Positions 8,321 to 16,512 of a stretch of 64,000 nt of DNA are shown here, one piece after another; positions within the stretch are counted from its first letter, which is position 1, and each line of letters begins with the position of its first letter. The DNA is from Azospirillum endophyticum (lineage in GTDB: Bacteria; Pseudomonadota; Alphaproteobacteria; Azospirillales; Azospirillaceae), in NCBI RefSeq assembly GCF_016595245.1, contig NZ_JAENHM010000023.1, positions 1 to 64,000 of the forward strand, read 5' to 3'. A program made the translations under genes and the position numbers. The notes under the pieces are model-generated. The model was not told the origin of the DNA. It ran no database searches and worked only from the letters and a program-made list of their open reading frames with translations.

Positions 8321-9273
8321 GCAGGCCGTTCCTGCGCTGGCTGGCGCTGACCGCCGCCATCCTTGCCACTGGTGTGACGGCCGGTGCGGCACGGGCCGCC
8401 GGGTCGCTGGCCTACGATCTGAAGCCGACGCCGATCGCCCCCGACACCTATGTCTTCGAAGGCTCGACCAAGCATTTCACCCGGACCAACGGCGGCAACA
8501 TCCTGAATTCCGGCTTCATCGTCACCGCCGACGGGGTGATCGTCATCCAGACCGGCCCGTCCCGCCGCTATGGCGAGGAGATGCGCGCGGCCATCCGCAA
8601 GGTCACCGACAAGCCGGTCCGCAAGGTGTTCATCAGCAATCTGCACCCCGATTACTGGCTGGGATCCCAGGCCTTCGCCGACGTGCCTCTCGCGGCGTTG
8701 CCCGGCACCATCGCCGGCATCCAGGAGGAAGGCAGCGGCATCGCCGAGAACATGTACCGGCTGGTCGGCGACTGGATGCGCGGGACCGAGGTGACGGTGC
8801 CGACGGAGCCGGTCTATGGATCGACCGTGAAGTTCGGCGAGCATCGCCTGCGGCTGATCCCGCTGAGCGGCCACACCGCCGCCGACCTGATGATCCTGGA
8901 CGAATCGACCGGGGTGCTGTTCGCCGGCGGGGTCGTGTTCTGCGACCGCACCCCGACGACGCCCCATGCCAGCGTCGCCGACTGGCTGAAGGAACTGGAC
9001 GCGGTCGATGCGCTGGATATCCGGCTGCTGGTGCCAAACCATGGGCATATCCGTCCCGACAAGGCTTGCGTCGCCCAGACCCGCGATTGGCTGACCTGGC
9101 TGGACGGCACGCTGCGTCACGCCGCGGACTCCGGCCTCGACATGGCGGAAGCGCTGGACCTGCCGATTCCCGAGCGGTTCCAAATGCTGGACGTGCTGCG
9201 GGAAGAGTATCGCCGCTCGGTCGCCCATCTCTGGCCGAAGATCGAGCAGTCCAGCCTGCCGCGAGTCAATTGA
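8317..9273 (+). CDS. Quinoprotein relay system metallo-hydrolase (MBL fold, SoxH-related)
   Basis: 318 aa with a signal peptide (about 1-28). It has a metallo-beta-lactamase fold, with GHTAAD (His186), Asp210 in VVFCDRTP and His242 in VPNHGH. The first metal motif, normally HxHxDH, reads NxHxDY (N108, H110, D112, Y113), so two usual ligands are replaced and a full two-zinc site is unlikely. Its partner is the SoxYZ-like carrier, with which it shares an ATGA overlap; it could hydrolyse a group off that carrier as SoxB/SoxH do. The reaction is unknown. The dehydrogenase gene follows after 223 bp. Confidence 0.85.
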   Translation: MSRPFLRWLALTAAILATGVTAGAARAAGSLAYDLKPTPIAPDTYVFEGSTKHFTRTNGGNILNSGFIVTADGVIVIQTGPSRRYGEEMRAAIRKVTDKPVRKVFISNLHPDYWLGSQAFADVPLAALPGTIAGIQEEGSGIAENMYRLVGDWMRGTEVTVPTEPVYGSTVKFGEHRLRLIPLSGHTAADLMILDESTGVLFAGGVVFCDRTPTTPHASVADWLKELDAVDALDIRLLVPNHGHIRPDKACVAQTRDWLTWLDGTLRHAADSGLDMAEALDLPIPERFQMLDVLREEYRRSVAHLWPKIEQSSLPRVN

Positions 9274-9496
9274 GGCGAAGGGAAACTGACGCTTACGCCT
9301 GCTACTATCCGACAATTTACCCCGCCGATCATCCGTCTACACTGCCGATACCGTAAAGCGACGCGGTCCCTTCGGCCGCCAAAAGCTTGAAAAGCCGCCC
9401 TGATTCCGTTCGCCCGCCGGACCCGCCCGTCCGGTGGCAACGGACAGCTCTTGCCCGGGCGGTGCCGTCATCATCAGTTTTGGGAGGCAACCGCAT

Positions 9497-11266
9497 ATGA
9501 AGCGCCTGGTTACAAGTCTTGCCCTGGCAGCCTCGCTGATCGCGTTCAGCGCCACCGGCGTCCTGGCCGCCGACGCCCCCTCCGCCGGCCCGTCCAGCGA
9601 CGATCTGCTGAAGAGCGCCACCAACACCGAAGCGGTCCTGACCTACGGCATGGGGCCGCAGGCCCAGCGTTTCAGCCCGCTGACCGACCTGAACGCCGAC
9701 ACCGTCAAGAAGCTGGTCCCGGTCTGGTCCTTCTCCTTCGGCGGCGAGAAGCAGCGCGGGCAGGAAGCCCAGCCCATCATCTATGACGGCACCATCTACG
9801 TCACCGGGTCCTACTCCCGCCTCTATGCGGTCGATGCCCGCACCGGCCACAAGAAGTGGGAATACAACCACCGCCTGCCCGACGGCATCATGCCCTGCTG
9901 CGATGTGGTCAACCGTGGCGCCGCGATCTATAAGGACAAGATCTATTTCGCCACGCTGGACGCCCGCCTCGTCGCGCTGAACCGCGAGACCGGCAAGGTG
10001 GTGTGGAACAAGAAGCTCCAGGAATACAAGGACGGCTATTCCAACACCGCCGCCCCGCTGATCATCGACGGCAAGATCATCACCGGCAATTCCGGCGGCG
10101 AGTTCGGCGTGATTGGCATGGTCGAGGCCCGCGATGCCGAAACCGGCGAGCTGGTCTGGCAGCGCCCGACCATCGAAGGCAACGTCGGCACGCTGAATGG
10201 CAAGGAGTCGACCGTCACCGGCAAGATCAACGCCAGCTGGCCGGGCGACATGTACAAGACCGGCGGCGGCGCCACCTGGCTGGGCGGTACCTACGATCCG
10301 GAAACCAAGACGCTGTTCTTCGGCACCGGCAACCCGGCGCCCTGGAACTCGCACCTGCGTCCGGGCGACAACCTCTATACCTCCTCCACGCTGGCCATCG
10401 ATCCGGACAATGGCGAGATCAAGTGGCATTACCAGACCACGCCGCATGACGGCTGGGACTTCGACGGCGTGAACGAGTTCGTGTCCTTCGACCTTAAGAA
10501 GGACGGCAAGGTCATCAAGGCCGGCGGCAAGGCCGACCGCAACGGCTTCTTCTACGTCATCGACCGCACCAACGGTAAGCTGATCAACGCCTCGCCGTTC
10601 GTCACCAAGATCACCTGGGCCAAGGGCATCGACATCGAGACCGGCCGCCCGATCTACAACGACGACAACCGGCCCGGCGCCCCGGCGACCGCCGATGCGC
10701 ATGACGCCAAGGGCAAATCGGTCTTCTCCGCCCCCGCCTTCCTGGGCGCGAAGAACTGGATGCCGATGGCCTACAACCCGCAGACCGAGCTGTTCTATGT
10801 CCCGGCCAACGAGTGGGGCATGGACATCTGGAACGAGCCGATCACCTACAAGAAGGGCGCGGCCTATCTCGGCGCCGGCTTCACCATCAAGCCGCTGTAT
10901 GACGATTACATCGGCGCGCTCCGCGCCGTCGATCCAAAGACCGGCAAGATCGTCTGGGAATACAAGAACCCGGCCCCGCTGTGGGGCGGCGTCCTGACCA
11001 CCGCCGGCAACCTGGTCTTCACCGGAACGCCGGAAGGCTATCTGAAGGCGTTCGACGCCAAGTCCGGCCAGGAGGTCTGGAAGTTCCAGACCGGCTCCGG
11101 CGTCGTCGGCAGCCCGGTCACCTGGAAGATGGATGGCGAGCAGTATGTCGCCGTCGTCTCCGGCTGGGGCGGTGCGGTGCCGCTGTGGGGTGGCGACGTC
11201 GCCAAGCTGGTGAAGGACATCAACCAGGGCGGCTCGCTCTGGGTGTTCAAGCTGCCGAAGGCCTGA
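9497..11266 (+). CDS. exaF: PQQ-dependent alcohol dehydrogenase, lanthanide type (ExaF/PedH-like)
   Basis: 589 aa, periplasmic (signal peptide 1-25). It is an eight-bladed quinoprotein with repeated tryptophan-docking-like segments ([32 protein letters not shown]). The adjacent cysteines C134-C135 form the disulfide next to PQQ. The catalytic base is D321, followed two residues on by D323 (DFD at 10457-10465). That extra Asp is the established mark of lanthanide-dependent XoxF, ExaF and PedH enzymes; calcium enzymes have Ala, Ser or Thr there. The middle region lacks the long XoxF insertion, so a broad-range alcohol dehydrogenase of the ExaF/PedH kind fits better than a methanol dehydrogenase. 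The Shine-Dalgarno GGGAGG supports 9497. Confidence 0.92.
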   Translation: MKRLVTSLALAASLIAFSATGVLAADAPSAGPSSDDLLKSATNTEAVLTYGMGPQAQRFSPLTDLNADTVKKLVPVWSFSFGGEKQRGQEAQPIIYDGTIYVTGSYSRLYAVDARTGHKKWEYNHRLPDGIMPCCDVVNRGAAIYKDKIYFATLDARLVALNRETGKVVWNKKLQEYKDGYSNTAAPLIIDGKIITGNSGGEFGVIGMVEARDAETGELVWQRPTIEGNVGTLNGKESTVTGKINASWPGDMYKTGGGATWLGGTYDPETKTLFFGTGNPAPWNSHLRPGDNLYTSSTLAIDPDNGEIKWHYQTTPHDGWDFDGVNEFVSFDLKKDGKVIKAGGKADRNGFFYVIDRTNGKLINASPFVTKITWAKGIDIETGRPIYNDDNRPGAPATADAHDAKGKSVFSAPAFLGAKNWMPMAYNPQTELFYVPANEWGMDIWNEPITYKKGAAYLGAGFTIKPLYDDYIGALRAVDPKTGKIVWEYKNPAPLWGGVLTTAGNLVFTGTPEGYLKAFDAKSGQEVWKFQTGSGVVGSPVTWKMDGEQYVAVVSGWGGAVPLWGGDVAKLVKDINQGGSLWVFKLPKA

Positions 11267-11290
11267 CCGCAAGAGCGGCCAAGTGGAAGC

Positions 11291-11322
11291 GGGCGGGCCG
11301 GAGGAATCCGGCCCGCCCTTTC
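11291..11322 (+). terminator. Terminator after the alcohol dehydrogenase gene
   Basis: An 11-bp perfect GC stem (11291-11301 with 11308-11318) with a 6-nt loop and a short T tract. It ends the dehydrogenase transcript, so the cytochrome gene downstream has its own promoter. Confidence 0.85.
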
Positions 11323-11370
11323 TCGCGCCTGCGTCTTGCGCAGTCATTCTCACTGATATTCGGGTTCTGT

Positions 11371-11399
11371 CCTACCATAGTCCAATTATTTGTACGGCC
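11371..11399 (+). promoter_or_regulatory. Shared promoter element, copy 2 (before cytochrome c-550)
   Basis: It carries the same 12-mer AGTCCAATTATT (11379-11390) as the ped divergent region, about 90 bp before the cytochrome start. A weaker relative (CTACTATCCGACAATTTAC at 9302-9320) lies before the dehydrogenase gene. This suggests one regulator for the whole locus. Confidence 0.5.
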
Positions 11400-11471
11400 C
11401 ACTGCTGATAACGTCTGCTCATGCGAAGCAAAAGCCGCAGGACGGCTAGAAACAGAGGGAACGTTCATCTC

Positions 11472-11900
11472 ATGAATCAACGGATCATTCGTCTCGCAGC
11501 CGCCGTTGGCCTGATCGGTGCCGTCGCTCTCCCCGGTTTGGTTTTCGCCCATGGCGATGTCGTTCCGCAGCCGGTCGACACCACCGGGCTGGACAAGCTG
11601 GGCGACGCATGGCGGGACAGCAACCCCTACCGTGGCAACGCACGGGCGATCGAGATCGGTGCGTCGGCCTTCAACCAGAACTGCGCGCGGTGCCATGGGC
11701 TGGGCGCGGTGTCCGGCGGCATCGCCCCCGACCTGCGCTATCTGGAGAAGGGCGACGCCGGCGACGAGTGGTTCAAGGAGCGCGTCACCAACGGCTCGAT
11801 CCGCAACGGCGTGACCTATATGCCCAAGTTCGGCGATGCGCTGGGGCAGGAGGCGCTGTGGTCGATCCGCTCCTGGCTGGAAACCGTCCACGAGGAATGA
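11472..11900 (+). CDS. pedF: Cytochrome c-550 (PedF/ExaB-like)
   Basis: 142 aa with a signal peptide (about 1-27). It has a single haem c site, CARCH (C71, C74, H75), and a probable axial Met117 in TYMPKFG. It is the likely periplasmic electron acceptor of the PQQ alcohol dehydrogenase, passing electrons to the terminal oxidase. The start at 11472 has AGAGGGAAC upstream. It has its own copy of the shared promoter element, and the Cache-domain gene follows after 56 bp. Confidence 0.9.
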   Translation: MNQRIIRLAAAVGLIGAVALPGLVFAHGDVVPQPVDTTGLDKLGDAWRDSNPYRGNARAIEIGASAFNQNCARCHGLGAVSGGIAPDLRYLEKGDAGDEWFKERVTNGSIRNGVTYMPKFGDALGQEALWSIRSWLETVHEE

Positions 11901-11956
11901 CCGCGGCCGGATCATCGGCTCTTCCCTTCCACTCTTCTCTTCCAAGGTGGTCATCC

Positions 11957-12415
11957 ATGATTCGCAGAACCGCATCCCTGGTCGCCGTCGCGGCATCCCT
12001 GTTGGCCGCTCCCGTACTCGCCGCCGACCATGCCACGCCCGAGCAGGCCAAGTCGCTGGTCGCCGATGCCGTCGCCTACCTGAAGGCCAAGGGGCCGGAC
12101 GAGGCGACCAAGGCCTTCCAGGATCCCAAGGGCAGCTTCCGCCGTGGTGAACTTTATGTCTTCGTCTTCGACACCGATGGCCGCTACGTCGCTTCCGGCG
12201 CCAATCCGAAGCTGGCCGGTTCCAATGCCGCCGATTTGAAGGACGCGGAAGGCAAGCCCATCGTCCAGGCGATGATTTCCGAGACCAAGGAGAAGCCGAA
12301 CGCCGTCATCGACTACGTCTGGCTGAACCGCCAGAGCAACAAGGTCGAGCACAAGCATTCCTATGTCACCCGCGACGGCCGGTACATCGTCGGGGCAGGA
12401 ACCTACGATCAATGA
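11957..12415 (+). CDS. Secreted single Cache-domain protein
   Basis: 152 aa. A signal peptide (1-22, cleavage LAADH) is followed by one Cache-type domain (LYVFVFDTDGRYVASGANPK, and GRYIVGAG at the end). No kinase, chemoreceptor or cyclase domain is attached, so it is a free periplasmic small-molecule binder. Family members of this size are frequent beside quinoprotein dehydrogenase cytochromes. It may sense a product or a short-chain acid, but no ligand can be read from the sequence. Probably co-transcribed with the cytochrome. Confidence 0.8.
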   Translation: MIRRTASLVAVAASLLAAPVLAADHATPEQAKSLVADAVAYLKAKGPDEATKAFQDPKGSFRRGELYVFVFDTDGRYVASGANPKLAGSNAADLKDAEGKPIVQAMISETKEKPNAVIDYVWLNRQSNKVEHKHSYVTRDGRYIVGAGTYDQ

Positions 12416-12456
12416 CGGTGTGATACGTCACACCCCGTTAGCTTTCCCGCATTTTC

Positions 12457-12503
12457 CCGCCCGGCACCCGCAAGAAGGTTCCCTTCATGCAGGTGCCGGG
12501 CGG
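12457..12503. terminator. Inverted repeat between convergent genes
   Basis: Arms CCGCCCGGCACC (about 12458-12468) and GGTGCCGGGCGG (12492-12503) pair across a loop of about 23 nt. A second small hairpin, GAGCCG-CTT-CGGCTC, lies at 12524-12538 over the next gene's stop. Together they probably end transcription from both sides. There is no clear T tract. Confidence 0.5.
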
Positions 12504-12536
12504 AAGCCTGTTTGGAAGAGGCCGAGCCGCTTCGGC

Positions 12537-14333
12537 TCAGAACAGCCCCTGCGCCTCGCGCGCATAGTCCAGCAGCTTTTCCACCGACCGGGCGCGGTCC
12601 GCCGTCTCGGCGAACCGGGTGCGTGACGCCTCGGCCGCCTGCGATTGGGCGGCGGCATCCTGTCCAAGCACCGCGGCACGTTCCAGAAAACTCGCCTCAT
12701 CGGCGACGGTCATGGCCGGACCGGCGATACCGGCGACATCGCCCTGGGCGTAGGTCACCACAGGCAGGCCCTCCGCCAGAGCGAAGGCGGCGCTGCCGCC
12801 ACCGCCCTGGCGCGGCGGGTTCAGGTAGACGGTCGCCACGCCATACAATTCGCGAATCCCGTCGACATTGCCCAACGCCTGCATCCGCGCGGCGTTGCGG
12901 GCGACGGCGATCCGGTCCGGCAGGTCGGATGCCGCGCCGGCAAAGGCGATCCGCCCGTCCGGAACGCGGTCGAGAAGCCGGTCGAGCGTCTCGACGAAGT
13001 CCGGTTGGACTTCCTGGTCCAGACGGTTGCCGACGACGACATAGAGCGGCCCATCCTGCGGCAGGCGGAAATCGGCACGGCTGCGCGCAGGACCGGCGGC
13101 GGGCAGGGTCCAGCCGAAGGAGAAGGGCCGGAAGCGTGCCCGCGCCTCCTCGGGCCAGCCGGCGGCATCGTCCTCCGGGGCATAGCCCAGCAGAAGCGTG
13201 GCGAGCGAGGGGGGCAGGCCGCTGGAGGTCGGCAGGAACACGACGGGGCGGGTGCGGGCGAACAGGTCGGCCACGGTGTTGGACCCGCCGAAGGCTACGA
13301 TCACGTCGGGATCGAACCGCTCAACCGCATCGACGATGGCGGTCAGCTTTTCCTCGTCGAAGCGTGGCTGCGGGAAGGACAGCATGCGGACCTGCGTCCC
13401 CCGGGCGGCAATGGTCTGCTCCCCGTCATATTCCTCGGTGACGTTGTAGCTGTATTCGGGAACGAAGCCGTTCTCGCCTTCCACCGCCATGGCGTTGGGA
13501 TTGACGATCAGCACGTCGCAGCCATGGTCGTCCTGCAGCCGGCGGGCATAGTCGAAGGCGTCCGCCGTCGGCTGGTGCCCTTCGCCCAGCATCTGGTTGG
13601 TGATCAGCGCCACCCGCTTGACCACGCTGCGCGGGGAAGCCCGGCGCATGCGGGCATCCAGGCCATAGCGCCGGGTCGTTTCCTCCACCAGCAGGCGGTA
13701 GAAGCGGCGGAATTCGCCCTGAGTGAACGCGCCGACGTCTCCCACCCGCGCATCGCCGTGGAACAGTCGCATGGCGATGCCCCAATAGGCGTAATGCATG
13801 GACGGCACGGAGAAACGCAGCGGATCCTCCAGCGCGGTGTTCACCAGGTTGCGGTAATAGCCGATGTCCCCGGTCAGCAGGAACAGCAGGGATTGCCGCC
13901 GCATCACGTCGCCCATGGCGTAATGGGCATCGACTTCCGTGGCGGCCGCCGCGCGGATATCGTCGTCATAGCGGCGGATGAGGTTCGCCAGGGCGCCGAC
14001 ATTGCCCCAGCCCTCGCCCTCGTTGGTCAGCAGCGTCAGGGCGCGGGCGAAGCTCAGGGCCGCCTCGCGGGGGCGACCGGATGCGTGCAGGGCATGGCCC
14101 AGATTGGCCTGGAACAGGGGGGAGCTGTCGTCGCCGGCGACCGCCTGGGCGATCCGGTCCGCCGCCTCGTCGGGCCGGCCGGATTGCAGGGCGATCACCC
14201 CCAACAGATGCAGGGCGTCAGGATGGCCGGGCGACGCGTCCAGCACGTCGCGGTACAGCCGCTCGGCCTCCGCCGTGCGGCCGGCGCGGTGGTGTTCCGT
14301 CGCCACGGCCAACGTCTGCTCGATCTGGTCCAT
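12537..14333 (-). CDS. TPR protein with glycosyltransferase-like C-terminal region
   Basis: 598 aa, no signal peptide. The N-terminus (about 1-130) holds TPR repeats (AERLYRDVLDASPGHPDALHL and following). From about residue 250 the protein has a Rossmann-type region (VKRVALITNQMLGEG, DVLIVNPNAM) and later a GT-B-like end (VVVGNRLDQEV, VYLNPPRQGGGGSAAFALAEGLP). This layout resembles TPR-containing sugar transferases that modify surface or flagellar proteins. No catalytic residue can be named with certainty. The ATG at 14333 is preferred because codons upstream run into the promoter region shared with the divergent L,D-transpeptidase. Confidence 0.65.
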   Translation of the reverse strand: MDQIEQTLAVATEHHRAGRTAEAERLYRDVLDASPGHPDALHLLGVIALQSGRPDEAADRIAQAVAGDDSSPLFQANLGHALHASGRPREAALSFARALTLLTNEGEGWGNVGALANLIRRYDDDIRAAAATEVDAHYAMGDVMRRQSLLFLLTGDIGYYRNLVNTALEDPLRFSVPSMHYAYWGIAMRLFHGDARVGDVGAFTQGEFRRFYRLLVEETTRRYGLDARMRRASPRSVVKRVALITNQMLGEGHQPTADAFDYARRLQDDHGCDVLIVNPNAMAVEGENGFVPEYSYNVTEEYDGEQTIAARGTQVRMLSFPQPRFDEEKLTAIVDAVERFDPDVIVAFGGSNTVADLFARTRPVVFLPTSSGLPPSLATLLLGYAPEDDAAGWPEEARARFRPFSFGWTLPAAGPARSRADFRLPQDGPLYVVVGNRLDQEVQPDFVETLDRLLDRVPDGRIAFAGAASDLPDRIAVARNAARMQALGNVDGIRELYGVATVYLNPPRQGGGGSAAFALAEGLPVVTYAQGDVAGIAGPAMTVADEASFLERAAVLGQDAAAQSQAAEASRTRFAETADRARSVEKLLDYAREAQGLF

Positions 14334-14431
14334 GATGCACGTCCTTGCTGTCCGGGGCGGCCCCCATTTCCCGGAAACCGTCGTCCCATGCTGTTTACTC
14401 TGTTTTAGGGAACACGCGATCAACTTTCATC

Positions 14432-15526
14432 ATGCACGGATCTACGACCATCCGGGGAGAAGGCGGACGCCGCGTCATCCCCCTACCGAAAACAGCCGTC
14501 GCCGCCGTCGTGGCGCGGTGTCTTTTTTGGGGTCTTCTCGTCATCGCGGGAGCCGCCGGTGCCGGTGCGGCCCAGCCGATGGCCGGATCGGTGGAGGGGG
14601 CGCCAGGCGGCCCGTCGATCACCATCAGTCTCGCCGACCGCCGGCTCTACCTGACCGACCCGAATGGCAGTACCCGCGGCTTTCCCATCGCCGTCGGCCG
14701 ACCGGGCGTGCCGATTCCCGTCGGCGTGAGCAGCATCCTGCGCAAGCGCCGTGATCCCACATGGCGGCCCACCGCGCACCAGCGGCGCGAGAAGCCGTCC
14801 CTGCCGCGGGCGGTGCCGCCGGGACCGAACAATCCCTTGGGCAAATTCGCGCTCGATCTCGGCTGGACGGCCATCGCCATCCATGGAACCAACGAGCCGG
14901 AGTCGATCGGCAAGCAGGCCAGCGGCGGCTGTTTCCGCATGCTGCCTGCCGACATAGAAGCCGTCTTCGCTGCGACGGAGATCGGCACTCCGGTGCGGGT
15001 GGTGCGGGAAAGGCTCGCTGAAGCCGTTCCGGAGAGGCCGGTACCGGTGGCGGTCAGGTCGCCTGCGCCGGCCTTCGCATCGTTGCAGCCAGTCCCCCCT
15101 GCGCCGGTGGCTCGCGTGCCGACCTCCGTCGTTGCGCCCCCGGAACCGGTGTTGCAACCACCGCCGACTCCGGTCGCCGATCCGCGCTGCGCCACGGTGA
15201 CGGCACCGCTGCGGCGGATGATCTGCGATGTTCCGGCGCTGGCCCTGCTGGACGGCCGCGCCCGCGGGGTGCAGGAGCGGTTCCTGGCCGCCGTCGACGA
15301 CCCTGCCGCCCGCGCCGCGGCATCCTACGAGTTGATCCAGGACGAGCGCCGTTTCCACGAGCGGATCGCCGCGCTGTGCTGGATCCGCAGCGGCACCGAG
15401 GGCGAGCCGGCGGTGGCCGCGGCGGCGCAATCCTGCCTGACGACGGCCCTCGACCGCAGGCTGAAAGACGTGGCGGAACGGATCGCCGACTTGCGCGGCG
15501 GAGCCCGGTTGGCGGGACGGCCATAG
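14432..15526 (+). CDS. L,D-transpeptidase (YkuD) with C-terminal LprI-like domain
   Basis: 364 aa. A hydrophobic segment (about 22-48) exports the protein or anchors it. The YkuD catalytic domain (about 60-185) carries His151 in IAIHGT and Cys167 in SGGCFRM, the expected HGT and SxGC(I/F)R pattern. It cross-links peptidoglycan (3-3 links) or attaches a protein to it. After a Pro-rich linker, residues about 245-355 look like the lysozyme-inhibitor LprI/DUF1311 domain. The start is uncertain since no good ribosome site precedes 14432. It is divergent from the TPR gene, with about 100 bp between them. Confidence 0.85.
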   Translation: MHGSTTIRGEGGRRVIPLPKTAVAAVVARCLFWGLLVIAGAAGAGAAQPMAGSVEGAPGGPSITISLADRRLYLTDPNGSTRGFPIAVGRPGVPIPVGVSSILRKRRDPTWRPTAHQRREKPSLPRAVPPGPNNPLGKFALDLGWTAIAIHGTNEPESIGKQASGGCFRMLPADIEAVFAATEIGTPVRVVRERLAEAVPERPVPVAVRSPAPAFASLQPVPPAPVARVPTSVVAPPEPVLQPPPTPVADPRCATVTAPLRRMICDVPALALLDGRARGVQERFLAAVDDPAARAAASYELIQDERRFHERIAALCWIRSGTEGEPAVAAAAQSCLTTALDRRLKDVAERIADLRGGARLAGRP

Positions 15527-15642
15527 TGGGAAGACCATGGGAGGACCGGACGAATCGCGACGGGGGCGGTCATTCTGTCTTGCCTGGATCCCCCTCGGAC
15601 TGCTAACCCGCAGAACCCAAACGTTCGGACAATCCGCCGCCC

Positions 15643-16512
15643 ATGCCGATCGACTATTATCTGAACATCGCGGCCTCCGGCCTGCTGACCGGCTTGGTCT
15701 ACGGGCTGGCGGCGCTGGGGCTATCGGTCATCTTCGGCGTCGTGCGCGTCGTCAACTTCGCCCATGGCGAAATGATGGTGGCGGGCATGTACGGCGCCGT
15801 GCTGCTGGGCGGCTGGATCGGCCTGGATCCGCTGCTGTCGGCGCCGATCATGGCTGTGCTGCTGTTCGCCTGCGGCTGGCTTCTGCAGCGCGGCCTGGTG
15901 AACAAGTTCGTCGAGCGGCCGGAGCACATGCAGTTCATCCTGCTGCTGGGCATCGCCACCATCCTGGTCAACGCCATGCTGATGCTGTTCGGTCCGGACG
16001 CCCGCAACGTCCAGGTGCCCTACAGCTTCGATACGGTGGAGATCGGATCGATGCTGCTGGATGCCGTGCGCCTGCGCGCCGGGGCCGCGGCCATCGTCGT
16101 GGCGGCGGCACTGTTCGCCTTCTTCCGCTTCAGCCGGACCGGCAAGGCGATCCGCGCCTGCGCCGACAACCCGCTGGGCGCCCGCGTCGTCGGACTGAAC
16201 ATCGACGGGCTCTATGCCCTGACCTTCGGCATCGGCGCCGCGGTGGTCGGGGTGGCCGGTGCCCTGATGACGCTGCTGGTCGACGCCCGGCCGCAGCTGG
16301 CCCCGGAATACACGCTGCTCAGCTTCATCATCGTCATCGTCGGCGGACTGGGCAGCCTGCCCGGCGCGCTGCTCGGCGGCGTGCTGATCGGCATGTCCGA
16401 GGCGCTGGCCGGCTTCCTGCTGACGCCGTCCCTGAAGTCCCTGTTCAGCTACGGGGTGCTGATCGTGGTGCTGCTGCTGCGCCCGCAAGGGCTGTTGGGG
16501 AAACGGTCATGA
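15643..16512 (+). CDS. livH: Branched-chain amino-acid-type ABC permease LivH
   Basis: 289 aa inner-membrane permease with about eight hydrophobic segments. It has the LivH motif VNFAHGEMMVAGMYGA near the N-terminus and the EAA-like loop GLGSLPGALLGG near the C-terminus. It pairs with LivM (overlap ATGA) and LivG. No periplasmic binding protein (livK) or livF is adjacent, so the substrate (branched-chain amino acid, amide or urea type) is not defined. Confidence 0.92.
   Translation: MPIDYYLNIAASGLLTGLVYGLAALGLSVIFGVVRVVNFAHGEMMVAGMYGAVLLGGWIGLDPLLSAPIMAVLLFACGWLLQRGLVNKFVERPEHMQFILLLGIATILVNAMLMLFGPDARNVQVPYSFDTVEIGSMLLDAVRLRAGAAAIVVAAALFAFFRFSRTGKAIRACADNPLGARVVGLNIDGLYALTFGIGAAVVGVAGALMTLLVDARPQLAPEYTLLSFIIVIVGGLGSLPGALLGGVLIGMSEALAGFLLTPSLKSLFSYGVLIVVLLLRPQGLLGKRS

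Noticed and set aside
9329-11353. Long minus-strand frame opposite the alcohol dehydrogenase
   Set aside because: Antisense shadow of a conserved gene; no ribosome site or recognisable domain.
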